A stretch of 64,000 nucleotides of DNA from assembly GCA_022835595.1 (NCBI GenBank), contig BQUP01000010.1, forward strand, positions 326,236-390,235, in the 5' to 3' direction. The notes beneath the pieces were generated by a model. It saw only the letters and a program-made list of their open reading frames with translations, made no database searches and was not told the DNA's origin. This stretch comes from Cystobasidium ongulense. Taxonomy: Eukaryota > Basidiomycota > Cystobasidiomycetes > Cystobasidiales > Cystobasidiaceae. Of the stretch, positions 49,944 through 62,326 are shown piece by piece; position 1 is the stretch's first letter, and every line of letters begins with the position of its first letter. The position numbers and the translations under genes are program-made.

Positions 49944-52900
49944 TTATGCAACGTCTTCCCAATTCTCAACAACGCTCTCGTCGGCATTCTGGTTGCCATT
50001 GACTATGATCGCACGAGGTGGACGATATAACCCACTCGACAGTACGGTATTTGACTGTCCTCCTGAAGCAGAGTTCGAAGCGCTCATACTTGCAGAAGCA
50101 GGTGTACGAGAGCCGCCGTGGCTGTTCAGACTGAGTCTGCTAAATGCGTTGGATGCTTCGACCCCAGGTCCTGTTGAAGAAGTAAAAGTACTGCTGGCTG
50201 GCGTACGGACACCTGATACTGATGTCCAAGATTGCTCGCGATATGTCATAGCGCGCTGGCTGATATCGTACCATGCACAATCAACAGACTTGCAATTCGA
50301 AATCTTGTGTCGTAGCGAAGTGCGGAGTAGTCGAAGCTTCAAAGTCAAATCGGTTGGCGAAACATGAGGAGCCTTGACAAGGCATACCACATCTTCGTCA
50401 TTCTGTAAGGAGTAAGGCGAAGAACTCGTCAGTTTCAAACTCATCGCCGACATTGTTAATGCAAAGACACTCACCACCCAATGAAGTTCGAAATCTAAAC
50501 CTGACATAGCAGGTCGAATAACCTCCTTTAGTGACTCGGCATCGTAGCCAAAGCATGCTTCTAGATAAAGAGAGTTGACATCTGGCCGAGCTGGCGCAGC
50601 CGACTGTGGAGGTGGGGCCTGCTTCTGAGGTTGCGTTAAGAGCGTCCGTTTAGGGGGTAATGTGGGTGTAGCTGTACCGCTCTGCTTGAATGTAGATACC
50701 CAAGCTTCGGTGAGCGAAGGTTTCGGCGCAATCGAGTCCGCCTTCTTCGCAATAAGGACGCTTCTGAAAGGCTCTTCGTCTAGAGACTCAGAACGAAGCT
50801 TGAACTTCTGAGCTAATTCATGGATGAATTGGCGTTGTGGATATTTCATAGGTGAGAAGAGATGAGTAGCTCGTGATGATGCTACGAACTCAATAAAAGT
50901 TTGTTCGACATGTTTCGCCCATGTCATGTTTTCACCGTAAAAAGTCAGTGTATCTTGTGACCAGGCGGTAAGCTGAGATTGTCCAGCTTGACGATCCTTG
51001 CTGATGCCAAATGCTTCCGCCAACGCTGCGTTACGCTGAGCCACCGCACAAGCGGGAGTGCAGCTTAGCTTCTGCCCGCCATTCGAGGTCGGTGTGGACG
51101 TGCATGCACTGCATCTGGCTCGCTGCTTGATGTTGCCGCAGGGGCAGGTCGCCTCAACGAGCTCAGAACACGGCTCATCCTGAGAGCACTTGCTAGGTGC
51201 GTGGCTGCCAAAGATTAAACCTTAGCTTCGATAACCAGCTCGTACGTTGCGAATGCTTACCATTTCTTCTGACATGGGTGACCACAAATTGACTTTGGCT
51301 TCCCGCAAGTCTGAGCGCAGTCCTCACATTCTCCGGGTAGATGGCACATTTTCTTGCAGCGATGATAGCCACACTTGAGTAATTTTCCACAAGTCTTGCC
51401 ACATGAGACGGTAGCTTGGCTACATCGAACGTTCTTCACGTTGCTTGAGCCACACATGCATTGTTTCTCAATGAGGAACGGACAAGGCGGGCAGGTAACG
51501 TCGTCTTCATGGCACGTGTGGGCTGGCTTGGAATGGCCACATGGAGGATCTGGTCTTGCGCATGGTTGATTGCATTGTATTCTAGTCGAACAAGGGACCG
51601 GCGGCATGAGGACTGTAGATCCGCAATTGCACGATATTTCTTCGAACGAGCTTCGCAGACATGGTGGACAGGGTCCGCGATGGTCCGGCCGCTCGCAGTT
51701 ATGTTGACCACAATTAAGCTTTCGGCCACACACCCTGTCGCAGATGTGAAAGCCAAGCGGATCCTCATTGTCCATAGGTAGAGGTCGTCTTCTTTGCTTC
51801 TTGTTGGCTTCTTGATATGCAAGAGGACAGCATTTTCGACCACACTCGTGTCGGCCACAAGCGCGAAGTGCTCTACAGATTCTTTCACAGTAAAATTCGT
51901 TTGCGTCTTCTGGCGAGATGTTTTGACACTTTGTAGTTTTCTTGTCATTGCCACATCTACAGACCAGCGTAACTTGTTCATCACAGGGCGGGCAAGGGCC
52001 TTCGTGACAGACAGCATGACATCGATGTCCGCAGCTACTTCGCGATTTCTCGCAAATGCCGCCGCACGTTGGAATGGGGTCCGTACAAGCTTTGCGAGGG
52101 GAAGCTGGAAGATCCTGTAGTGCTGTCTTTCCACAAGGACAAGTTGTGACGAAAGCTGGTGTTCGAGGGCAAGGTAGTGGTTCTGTTGAAGTATGCGGGT
52201 GACATGTCGCTGATGATAGTCCCGCTTCAGTGTGTTCTCCACAATCGTACGTCCACGGACAAGGATGGTCACAAGCGAATTCTCCGATCCACTTCTCTCC
52301 GACTTCAGGACCAGCACACTCGTGTCGTTTCTGCGCTTCAGCCGCTCCACCGCACAGAGCGGACGTGCTTTCTCTGCCACAATAGCATTTCTTGTCTCTG
52401 ACGGTCTCGCAGTCTCCACAACCGCCTTTATGACAGGTTTTCTCGCACTTGTGCAGTCCGCATGGTAGCATACGTCCGCAGGTATTGCCACAGCTAAGGA
52501 ACTCGTCGACATCGATTCTAGCTTCTGCTGCGGTTTGTGGGTGTAGTGTCCCACATTTGATGGTTTTCTCCTCATGACCGCAATGACAGCGCATGCGGAG
52601 CATCACGTTGCATGGGTCACATGTACCTGGATGGCACAGTAAAGGGCATCTACAAGAACGAAACAAGAAGTTAGCAGGGATTTGTTTGTCGTGTAGCGCA
52701 GAAACACTTACGGATGATTGCAACCTTCCGGTCGAGATTTCTTACAAGACTGCTCGCACGAATGTGCATTACTCAAAGGTGATCCTTGGGGATCTTTTAT
52801 GCGACCACAGAAACACCAGTATGCTTTTGGTTTTGCATCTTCAGGGTATTGAGTCTGACAACTTGGGCATCTCCAATGTGCCCTAATTTGAACTCTAGGT

Positions 52901-53559
52901 TGATTTGCAAGCATAGCAGCTTTCTCTTTCACTTGAGCGATAGAACGTTCCGCCCAATCCCGTAGACATTTTAGATGATATGGCGCAGAGCAAGTCTGGC
53001 AAGATGCGATGGGTTGTTTGCGATGAATATTGTTGATACATATGGGACAGTCTATGCTTGAGGTGTTCAGTTGAGCAGTCAACCGTTCTCTATACGAAAG
53101 ATGTTCCAGTTCTTCCTCTGTAGGAGCGGCATGTCTTGAAGATCCACCTGCATTATTACTCGTCGATCGAGATGGTCCGGTAGCTGGCTCAGACAGCTGA
53201 GAGCGGTAGCGCTGTCCACGAGCTTGTCTTTGCGGTTGTGAAGTCTGTGTGGCTGGCGCTGGAAGGTCTACCACGCCATTGCTCGCAGCGTGTTCATTGT
53301 CCGATGATGCTGTCGAGCTCGCTCCAAGCTGGCCGTTTCTAGGTCGTCTGCGAGCGCCTCCACGCCCACGGTCTGAACTGCTTCCTAGTAAAGGATGATT
53401 ATGTTGTACTGGTACACCTGAAACGCTGTCTGATGGCTGAACAGGCGGTGTCTGGCTTGATCCAGCTATGGGCCTTGGCTTTCCTCGTCGACCACGATTT
53501 CGATGATTGGTGTTTGAAGCCGCAAAGTCGGCAGTGACTTGCGCAGCTAATGCCTCCAT
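49944..53559 (-). CDS. NF-X1-type zinc-finger protein (FAP1-like) with RING/PHD-like domain and R3H-like region
   Basis: 1141 aa from exons (minus strand) 52712-53559, 51261-52649, 50475-51204 and 49944-50402. Order: disordered Arg/Ser-rich N-terminus; RING-type finger (about 170-245) starting DCPICINNIHRKQPIASCQ and ending HWRCPSCQTQYPED; then about eight NF-X1 fingers (about 255-770) with repeated CG-x-H-x-C-x3-CH-x-GxC-xxC patterns; a Cys-rich stretch CPCGNIKQRARCSAC; a C-terminal part with the WAKHVEQTFIEFV and RQFIHELAQKF elements like an R3H domain (about 830-900). Yeast Fap1 and human NFX1 share this order; they act as transcription regulators or E3 ligases, and Fap1 binds FKBP12. The last intron (50403-50474) is 72 nt and open in frame. 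Confidence 0.93.
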
Positions 53560-54063
53560 GTAATGAATGTGATGCGAGGCGTATTTATGAAGAAGCTGAT
53601 GTTCGAGCGATGCTGAAATTGATGAAAGCTAGAACAACGCAAATGCAAGATGTGTATCAGAAGCCGAGTTTTGCCACACTTTTCTTGAGTCATCTGCGGT
53701 GGCGTGTGGACGAAAACAGTCCTTGACTTGCTTCGCTGTCATCACTGACACGATCCTATCACTCCCGCACAGCAATATACCTGTGTTCACTGTTTGAGGC
53801 TACTCCCCGCGATGCTAGTCATGGTCTGTCCCGAAGGAAAACCTGGATACAGTTACTTTCTGTTTCAAGAGCAAAGTGCGTGGTCCGTATTCGGGCATAT
53901 ATTGCTCCTTCATGGAAATGGATGTACAAGATACATCGACGTGTAAGGTATCGTTATATGAATTGTAGGTAAATTAGCAAATGCAGTGAGAATAAGGGTA
54001 TCTTGGAAACTACTTGATTGTTGGGAGCTATGCTTAGAACATTTGCATGATATATAGATGGCT
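53560..54063. promoter_or_regulatory. Promoter of the NF-X1 gene and 3' flank of the PAP2 gene
   Basis: 504 bp, nothing beyond flanking sequence recognised. Confidence 0.45.
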
Positions 54064-55934
54064 TTAAGTTCGGGAACTCGTACTTTCGACTACTCTTCCA
54101 GAGCCATATTGCTGACTGTTCTTGGGGAAAGCCGGCGTTCCGTTCCTCGAAGCAGTTCTAAGCGCAATAGGTGGGTCTTGACCCCTCCCGTCAACTGGCC
54201 TCGGGAGTGTTCCTTCGATACCCTCGTCAGAGCCTTGCCTTATGTAAGCTTCTTCATCGCCGTACACATTCTCCCCATCTATCGGATCTTCTTCCGCCGG
54301 TATACGTGGCGAATAGGCTTTATGAGCCTGAGGATGCTCTAGAGGTGGATAGTAGAGCCTATAGCTGAAATAAGCTAGTCCCAGACCTAAGAGAGAGCCC
54401 GCTATGATATCTGTCGCATGGTGCCTGTAGTCTGTCACCCGGGTCAGAGCAATAAGTGCTGCACCTGTAAAGGGGATGATTGTGATCCATGCTTTGATGG
54501 TGTGTCCTTTTTGATCGAAGAGGTGCATCTTTCCAGCGATGTAGAAGCCAAAGAACCCAAGACCAGCGAAGGCGGCTGTGAACAAGTTCCAAGACAAAGA
54601 ACCAGCGTCAATCATGTTATTGCTAAATTATTGTAAAGAAGTTCAGGAAGCATGCTTACTACTAGCATGACCAGATGGGAAAGAACGAAATCCTTCTTGC
54701 AATCTACCCTCGTCCAAAGTCGTGCAGATAGCCGACGTTACCAAGCCGAATGGGATACCGTTTTCAGCACCTGCTTCAGGGAGACATCTCGCAATCACAT
54801 CGGGTCTCGGACGGCCGACCAAGACCTTGATGACGGTTCTGTAAAGTCTCGTCGTAAGGATCCCATGTACTTAAGGGAAGGACACATTGTAAAGCTCACG
54901 TGACTGAAATAGTGAGAGCAAGAGCGAGGACCTCTCCGAGGACAGCTGCATGCAGATCCTGTGCATGCAAGAAGGAGTGAGAACAGTTCAAAGCGGCGGG
55001 GTTTGAAGACCTACCCAGAAACTACGCATAATATAAATGCCGATGAAAATGTAAAATATGAGTGGAGCCAGGCAGATCAGGCCCAAAGCGTAGACTGGCA
55101 CGCGCTCGTGAAGAGTGTAGGTATGTTGAAGTGATGTATCTGTCAAGCTGAATTCGCGTCTGAAGCCATGTATTCTATCGATAAAGTAGACCTGGGTGTG
55201 GCATGTCAGCCGGAGTGGCGCTGCAAGAGCGGACTACAGACTCACTCCAATCCAGAGCTATGAGCGTGTACAACAGACAGAGGTCAGCTAGAGCAAATGC
55301 ACAGATGTGTATACGCCCTTACTCCGATTGTGATGATCCAGTCTGCAAGGAAGAAGTCCCCGCTATCAGACACGATCATGCATGCATCCAGCTGCTACAA
55401 ACACTTACCAGGCGCATAGCTGAACAGCAACCTCCTCCTGCGTTCAGGTGTGATCTTCCTCGCGTCCTTGCGCGGATACAAGTAGTCTGGCCAGAACATG
55501 GCTGTGTTGACGAGCAGTAGGTGTCCACTTTCTTTCCAAGTGAGCTTTCCTAAAGGTCGGGCGAAGAGTGAAGTGTGATAGTCGATGAAACCCTCGTCTG
55601 CGAGACTGTACTGCTGTCTCCAGGTGGTTGAGTTGCGCGTAGGATGGCCAGACGAAGTAGCTCTGTGATGGCTGTTGCTGTGCACGAATGCTGGCCAGCT
55701 GCTGCTGCTGCTGCTGTTGTGATGATTGCGAGTGAGGGTCTCGCTGGAAGACGACGACGAGGGACTCGCTGATGGCACCCGCTCGACGCTGAGGAGCGGT
55801 GCAGAGTGTGGGTGCGACACTTTGACTGTTGGATATGAGCAGAGCAGAGCAGAAGTGACACACGCAATGTTGACGGAACTTGCAAGGATAGCAAACGGAT
55901 GAGCTCATGCACATGCCTTGGCGATGAAGTCCAT
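54064..55934 (-). CDS. PAP2-family lipid phosphate phosphatase (DPP1/LPP-like)
   Basis: Integral membrane phosphatase of phosphatidate, diacylglycerol pyrophosphate or related lipids. 465 aa. Exons (minus strand): 55913-55934, 55409-55825, 55323-55342, 55246-55257, 55015-55191, 54900-54958, 54660-54838, 54064-54575. After a Ser/His-rich N-terminus (with a poly-Ser run) come about six membrane helices. The three PAP2 motifs are present: KVLVGRPRPD (C1), FPSGHAS (C2, His near 292) and TRVTDYRHHATD (C3). HREFSL-like FRREFSLTDTS is typical of the DPP1/LPP group. A 12-nt exon (LWIG) completes the first helix. No in-frame ATG precedes the second exon; the proposed first exon (MDFIAKA) with donor GTGCAT restores frame and is the weakest junction. 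Confidence 0.88.
55692..55716. repeat. CTG/CAG-type triplet run inside the PAP2 gene
   Basis: About seven tandem CTG units on the plus strand, ending in TTG; on the coding strand it reads as serine codons (AGC), giving a poly-Ser run in the N-terminal tail. Confidence 0.7.
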
Positions 55935-56178
55935 CTGTGGCGATGTCACTATAGCGGCATCATTGCGAGGACCTCGCATTAGTCCCCATAGATGGAGCAA
56001 GGCCATTCATACGACAAGCATTGCTAGGTCTGACATCGTACATAGATTACTAGATGCGGGTATGTGTGTATGACTAACTGATGCTACAAGATTGAGACGC
56101 GTACAAAACGAACATCTGATGTGAATGACTGTACCGACGAGGGTAAATCCTGCTAAGCGTGTCGCGTGGAGGAACACT

Positions 56179-59100
56179 TCACTGCTCTTTATTGTAATTG
56201 GCACCAACGCGGGACCAGCTGTAAATGACAATGGCACTGTTTAGCCTAGTCTTTAGTATAAAATGGAGACAAGCGAGACTTACAAGACACCCTCCTTGAG
56301 ACGAATGACTTCATACCAGCATTTCTGCTGCCAGTCCGCTTGCACAGTTGAAACAGGGCCAACGGCTCCTGTAGCCGCAGTAGTACTAGCAGAGCTAGGT
56401 CCGGTTGCAAAACTCGATGGGAATCCACTTTCCGAAGTGAGGGAAGAAGAAAGCGACAAGCCTGATGAAGGGATGGATATTCTTCCAGGTCCAGGTCGCC
56501 CTGATCCTCCGAATCGAGGTGAACGAGGTGGCAAGGCAGGTGCTGTACCTCCGAAGCCAGAAGGTGCTTTTGGACTCTTGCCCAGACTCGGTAGTCCAGG
56601 TTTGTTGTTCGCACCGGAGGACTCGGCGCTACCGGCTTCCCCTTGCTTCATATCGGGGCTCTGTGTAGGTGTCTTGTCTTCCTCGGATGGTCCACTGCCC
56701 TTGAGTGCGGTGATTGACAGTGCGCTAGGGACGAAATGAGAGCCATCTCCCGAAGTAGAGGGAGTCATAGGCGATGAGCGAGCTGCACTTCGAGGTGGTC
56801 TCGATGGTAGAGGAGGTGCAGGAGCAGACGATGCTGTAGCAGACTCATCTTTGACAACCGAAGCGGTCTCAGCTGACTTTTCGCTTGCACTGGCTGATTC
56901 ACTTCCTGTCTGTTCAGTTGACAGGCTTTCCGTACTAGTAACTGCTGTGGAGGGTACACTTTCCTTGTTGCTGACTTCATCATCGCCAACAGTCGAGCTC
57001 GCGGAAGAAGCACCAATCTCGCTTCGTTCACTAGTCTTCCTCGTGTCCATATCAAGGCCAAGTCCGACCGGCGGTGCGCTGTTACCACTTGGAACAGATG
57101 TACCGCTCGAGGGCGCTACTTCATCTCCAAGTTGTCGACCGACACCAGGCGCCGGTGTTCGAATATCTTGGATGGCGCTACTAGCGTTCTGAGTCTGACC
57201 AGTTTGAACACTAGCAGTGAATCTTCTGAACAATTTTGTATATTCATTCGAGGTTCCAAAGGGAGAAGGGTATATCTTTGGAGCATCTTCTAAAAGTAGT
57301 CCTTTATGAATATTACGAACATATGTCCATAATTCGCATACTGCTCTTAAGCGCGGTAAGCAATAATGAGGACATAGAGTATATCGAGTAGTAGATTCCA
57401 AAGAGCGGAATAGATAAATTTGACCTTGTTGTCTTGCAGATTGAGTAAGGACATAATCATGTTGAACACCATCTTTAGCTGCACCGCTTGCGTCGATGTT
57501 ATTATTGTTTTCGGCTTTTGAAGCGGACGACATCGAAGCCTGTCTTACGAGACTGGGCATTGAAGTCTTGCGATCAGAAGGAGCCGCTGAAGTTGGGCCA
57601 GTAGAGGTTCTTGATTGACCTCCACTACTGCTCATCGATCTCGCACCACTAGAAGATCCAGGTCTACTATTTGCAGGATTATAAGGCGTATAATGACCTT
57701 GAGAAGCTTTCTCCTTTTCAGAAGACGAAACTCCAAAGCTGAAACCTCCCAATTCGCGAGAAGGTGTGAGTGATCCAAGCGCATCCGTAAGGGCAGAAAT
57801 AGACCAAGGATCTTTACTACTACTCTTATCTTGAGCTTCTTTCGTTGGTGTCGCTGTTCCAGAGATGGAAGAAGGTATCCATCCAGTCGCGAGTCGTGTA
57901 AGTTTCTTGCGTGGGTCATCTTTCGGTTGAGTAGCTTGGTGTGAAGCTATAAATTTGGCTAAACTCGTTCCACATAGCGAGCATTTATCGCTTGGCAGGG
58001 AGGTGAAAGCGGGTTCGATAGCAAGATCACCATCGATGATAGCGTTTGCTATTTGACGTCTTGAAAAGAAGGACAGACCAGGTGCATTGTCCAAATGAAG
58101 TGAAGGATCTGAGTCCTCTTCCATGATACGTTTGATGAAAGGCGAACTGAGGTACTGCGATAGCTGAAGCGATTCCTTCAACGCAGATTGACGTTCTGCC
58201 TCGGACATATACCCAGGGTAAGGATTTCCATTGCTCATTGAGGTAGCAGCGTATGGAGCTGGGAAGCCTGTATAGTTGCCGTATGAACCCGCACTACTGT
58301 TTGGATCTAAAATAGGCCGAGACATGATAGTACGTCTCGTCCGAGCCAATGATTTTGTCCATAGGACAAACTCTTGGAACGGTGGGAGCTCAAATGAGAG
58401 GAATTGGATCGGGTGTGTGAGGACGATTGCTCTTGCTGATCCAGCACCTGGTGTTCCAGGAGCCATCGAACCACCAGGAAGAGGCATCTGCAGCAGAATG
58501 GAAGGTTGGGATGAGACCGAAGAGGATAGGTAGGATTGGAGATCTGGAAGTGAAGAAGGTACGAAACCTGGTGTACCCGCTATACTTTCACTTCTTATCG
58601 AAATAGTAGAAGCATTATCGGCAGCAGAAGCAGCGTCACTACTCTCTTCTTGATTCTTCCACTGTAACTGAAGCTGTAATTCTTGAACTTCTTTCTTTAA
58701 ATCATCGCGCTCGTGTTCTAAATCTTCAATTTTAGAACCTAAATCACGCATTTGAGCAGATTGACCATTCATCATAGTTTCAATATCTTGAAAATTACTT
58801 TCTAATTCTTCCATTTTACGTTCTGCTTTTAATCGTTCCTTACGTTCTATTGCTACCATTGAATTCGCTTCCAAGAATAACTGTGATGATAGTTGTTCTA
58901 ATTCTCCTTCTATACTTGCTTTATCGGATTCTGCTTTTCCTCTTGATGCTGTTTCTTCTATAACTCTGTCCATCATTCTTGTGAGCTCCGTTTGGACGTG
59001 AGCCTGAGAAATAGAGTGTGTTACAATGTCTCAGCATGTATACATGGTTGCGCAACGGATTTAAAGCTGCAGCCGCGTGCCGACTAAAGTTGCCAGGCAA

Positions 59101-59685
59101 CTGAACACAACATACCTTTTCGACCAGCAAACCACCCTCATATTTATCCTCCCAAATCTTCCGCTCAGCTTCCAGCTTTTGTACTTTGCTTGTTAGATTT
59201 TTGATTTCCATAACTTTCTGATCAGCATCATCCTCTAGATTGCCGACTCTATTGTATGAAGCGACCAGTTTCCCGTTTAAAGAGGTGACTTGAGAAGCCA
59301 AGTCCGTTACTTTGAGTTTGAGTCGTTCAATCTGTTCTTCTGTAGTGGTGTCTGCGGGGGTATTTGCGCCTGATCCAGCAGGTGAAAGAGCCGCTATGGG
59401 CGATGCATGTGCGTGCAAAGCAGCGGATAAGGACGATCTTGAAGGAGATGGCGAGACTGCCTTCTTTGAGAATGCATCTTCTGCTATGATTTCTCTACTG
59501 CGTCCTCGAGCTGCAGTTGACGCATGTTGCTCATCTTGTGCGCTTGCAGTGTCATCGACGGGCCCGGCAGCAGTGTCGACCCCGCCGTTTGTCGCTATCG
59601 TCGAAGCAGTTGGGGCTTCACTTAGAAGCACTGTAGGCTCTCCGATTTCTGCAGACTGAGCAGCCTTTCCCGGCGACTCCGCCAT
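56179..59685 (-). CDS. SEC2: SEC2-type Rab guanine-nucleotide exchange factor
   Basis: Exchange factor for the Sec4/Rab8 GTPase on secretory vesicles. 1109 aa from exons (minus strand) 59116-59685, 56284-59003 and 56179-56218. A disordered N-terminus (1-110) is followed by a long coiled coil (about 115-320) that contains the Sec2 signature LSSQLFLEANSMVAIERKER. A middle region (about 390-640) includes LSYQ-like SLQLSQYLSSPFIKRIM, a CxxC pair KCSLCGTSL and the folded-looking QIYLFRSLESTTRYTLC / RLRAVCELWTYVRNIHKG part typical of fungal Sec2 proteins. Then a long Ser/Pro/Thr-rich stretch, ending with a conserved C-terminal element KCWYEVIRLKEGVFWSRVGA, whose last 13 residues come from a 40-nt final exon. 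ATG context GCCATGG (on the coding strand) is strong. Confidence 0.92.
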
Positions 59686-60157
59686 GGCTTGATGGGTCGT
59701 CTTGCCCGCTATCGCACTCCGCAGGATCTACACTTGAATAGACCGAGCAGACCTGCCGGGGAGTGCAAGGACAGCACGGGAGCAGCACTACGAGTGACCC
59801 AACTACCGTAATAACTCTACGGTTGAAGCTTGTCCTGTCGTTCGAGTTGATTGTCGAAAGAAAGCAGCATGCATTAACGTCACACAATCCACCCAAAGCC
59901 GAGAGAGGCAATCGAAAGATTGGAAATAAAGATAAAGCTGGACAGGCTTCTTTGCAGTAAGTGGAGATAGAGCTTCATCCTGCTATTCACACGGTATAGC
60001 CCCCCTGCTAGGAGCATATTACAAGCTTGCTCCAGCTACACTACGTCGCAGTGGCGCGAGCTTCACAAGCAGAAAGAATGTGGACAGTACATGACTTGAT
60101 ACAGTACGCACTCGTCGGTGTTGTAAAAGACAGAGGCCAGCACACGCTACACTCAGC
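59686..60157. promoter_or_regulatory. Divergent promoter between SEC2 and SEN34
   Basis: 472 bp between start codons, no other gene or repeat recognised. Confidence 0.5.
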
Positions 60158-61535
60158 ATGTCGTTGGTCCCACCACTCTTCACAGCTCAAGAGCCCATCC
60201 AGCTTCATATCGCCAGCGACAAGGCCTACGTTTATGATGTAGATGCCATCCGCCGACTTCGTGTGGACCACCACATCACAGGCATCACCCTAGGCACACT
60301 CCCTCAGGTCGCTCAGCAGAATGTCTTCCTCGGTGTCCCTCTGCAACTGCTCCCGGAAGAAGTAGCTGTCCTCGTCCAAGAGCGTGAGTCGGTACTGCAT
60401 GGCGACTTTTCCCAACTTGAAAGTGGATGACAGCTTGTATGGGTACCTTGTTCTGACATGGCCGTACACGCTCGACGTTGTTGCTTCCACTCAATCTAGG
60501 CATAGCATGTCTCGTAGATGACAAAATCGCACATGCGCATCCAGCGCCTGATCAAGCAGAGGCCTATGCCCAAGCGAGAAAGAAGGCTATCGCAGCACAG
60601 CAAGATAATGCGCTCGCACAAGAAGAAGAAAAGGCAAAGCTGATGCAGGAAAAGTACAAGCATCAGATTGAGAAGCGGCAGAAGGAGAAACTGGCAAAGA
60701 AGCAGCAAGAACAGCGAATTGCAAATGCACAACAAGCTGATCAGGTTCAAGGTATCTTGCCAGCTGAAGATCCGGTCTTGGATACCCCTGCGAAAGCGGA
60801 AACGACAGAGAGTCCAATTATTAAAGACTCTTCTCATATCGCCTACTCAATCGTCACCCCCACCTCTTCAGATGGCCAGCCATGGTATAAGCCCGACCCA
60901 CTAACATCCGAAATAGATGCACTTCAATCCAGATTATCAATTTCAAGCCAAACTTTCCCAATGGCAAGAAGTAAATTCTTTTTCTTAGATGCCAACAATC
61001 ATTTTACAGAATCTTCAATCTCACCAGAAGAAGCGGCTCTGAATGATTTAACTAAGAAAGGAATGGTAAATAATGGTACTAATTGGAGCGATGGTTCGGG
61101 GGTTACTACTACTTCTGCTTCTTCTGGTGATTCTGAAATGCAAGGATTAAAGAATGCTAGAATCGAGGTTTTCAGAGATTTATGGAAAAAGGGCTATTTC
61201 ATGGGATCTGGTTTGAAATTCGGTGCGGATTTCTTGGTTTATCCTGGTAAGCTTGGTTTTTTTCCTTGGATCTAGGCCTTCGTCTCCTGAATCTGATACG
61301 AGCGTAAACAACTTGCTAATTCCTCGATTTTGTGTCTCCAGGTGACCCACTCCGCTTTCACTCACATTTCGTATGCACTGTCCTTCCGTCACCACTTTCG
61401 GATGTCGCTCCTCTCGACATTGTAGCATGGGGCAGATTAGCGACTGCAGTCAAGAAATCACATCTCATTGCTTCGTGGGATAAGAAGAAGCGGAAAGTCA
61501 ATTACTTATCACTTGAATGGGCTGGATTTGGTTAA
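60158..61535 (+). CDS. SEN34: tRNA-splicing endonuclease subunit SEN34
   Basis: Catalytic subunit that cuts the 3' splice site of intron-bearing pre-tRNAs. 388 aa from exons 60158-60383, 60500-61246 and 61342-61535. The N-terminal domain reads VYDVDAIRRLRVDHHITG and GVPLQLLPEEV; a Lys/Glu/Gln-rich helix (about 100-165) and a Ser-rich linker follow. The C-terminal nuclease domain has IEVFRDLWKKGYFMGSGLKF, then the catalytic triad: Tyr in DFLVYPGDP, His in RFHSHF, Lys in VKKSHL. The length is greater than yeast Sen34 (275 aa) because of the charged helix and linker. Sen34 works with Sen2, Sen15 and Sen54, none of which is in the window. Confidence 0.95.
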
Positions 61536-62326
61536 GTAAAGAACAGGAGAAGGCAGACTATGGTGCACACTCGTATTGGGACGAGATCTTGTTCAAGCAG
61601 TACCAGGGAGCATACGCCGAGAGCAGTGCATAACGAGTTGGGAGAAGCGGTACAAAGGGTTGGACTTAGCTCAGACCACCGCCGACGCCCTGTTTCGAGG
61701 CGCATGCAGCATGATCACAGTAGCTGTATTGAGCCTCAGCCGTATCTTCAGACTAGATGGGCTGCCACATGGCTACAGTAGGATTCGAGAGGGAGGCTGT
61801 TCAATAATACAAATGTTGATGAATCGTATCGGGTCGGGATATAGGAGATGTTGCTAGACCACATTAGACAGCTGTCAATGGGCCCTCTACATATTGTACC
61901 GGGAAAGTATTTCCTCACCCGCGAAGGTTTATCTTTGTACCGAGCAATGTCAGATAAGAAGCTCTTCCGTAGCACTAATAGGGCCTCATACGAGTACCTT
62001 CCCTGTATCACATCAAAGAGGTCTCCTCACTTATATCGGCTAAGTTCGCACCTTGCCCAAGGACATAGAGCTGCTTGTATGGAATTCGCCACCGCCGGCT
62101 TAGCCGCAAAGGACCGGAAAAGTGCAACACCGATAATTGCAACCACACAAGGTGTACGGTTCTCCGCTAAGCTTCGCCTTGAGAGATCTACCACCTGAAC
62201 TACACATCCAGTACTTCACAAGCATTGAGCTCGCGTGTGCATCAGTCAGATCTACCTGCGACATAGACCGGAGAAGTAACGTGATCGAAAGGCCGGTTGG
62301 TATACATTCGTATTTCTGCAAGAAAG
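61536..62326. other. Intergenic region between SEN34 and the gulonate dehydrogenase-like gene
   Basis: 791 bp between tandem genes. I looked for tRNA A/B boxes and snRNA-like motifs and found none convincing. A 116-codon frame at 61848-62198 starts with ATG but resembles no family. Confidence 0.4.

Noticed and set aside
51436-52575. 379-codon minus-strand frame inside the NF-X1 gene
   Set aside because: Overlaps the zinc-finger frame in another phase; the regular Cys/His spacing is only present in the other frame.
54576-54615. Coding extension MIDAGSLSWNLF upstream of the last PAP2 exon
   Set aside because: Lies in an intron: splicing to the acceptor after 54575 gives the family pattern PSGHAS-TAFAGLGFF.
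56263-56739. 158-codon plus-strand frame
   Set aside because: Antisense shadow of the Pro/Ser-rich end of SEC2.
61848-62198. Possible small gene of 116 codons downstream of SEN34
   Set aside because: Starts with ATG but composition and lack of motifs look non-coding; kept as intergenic.
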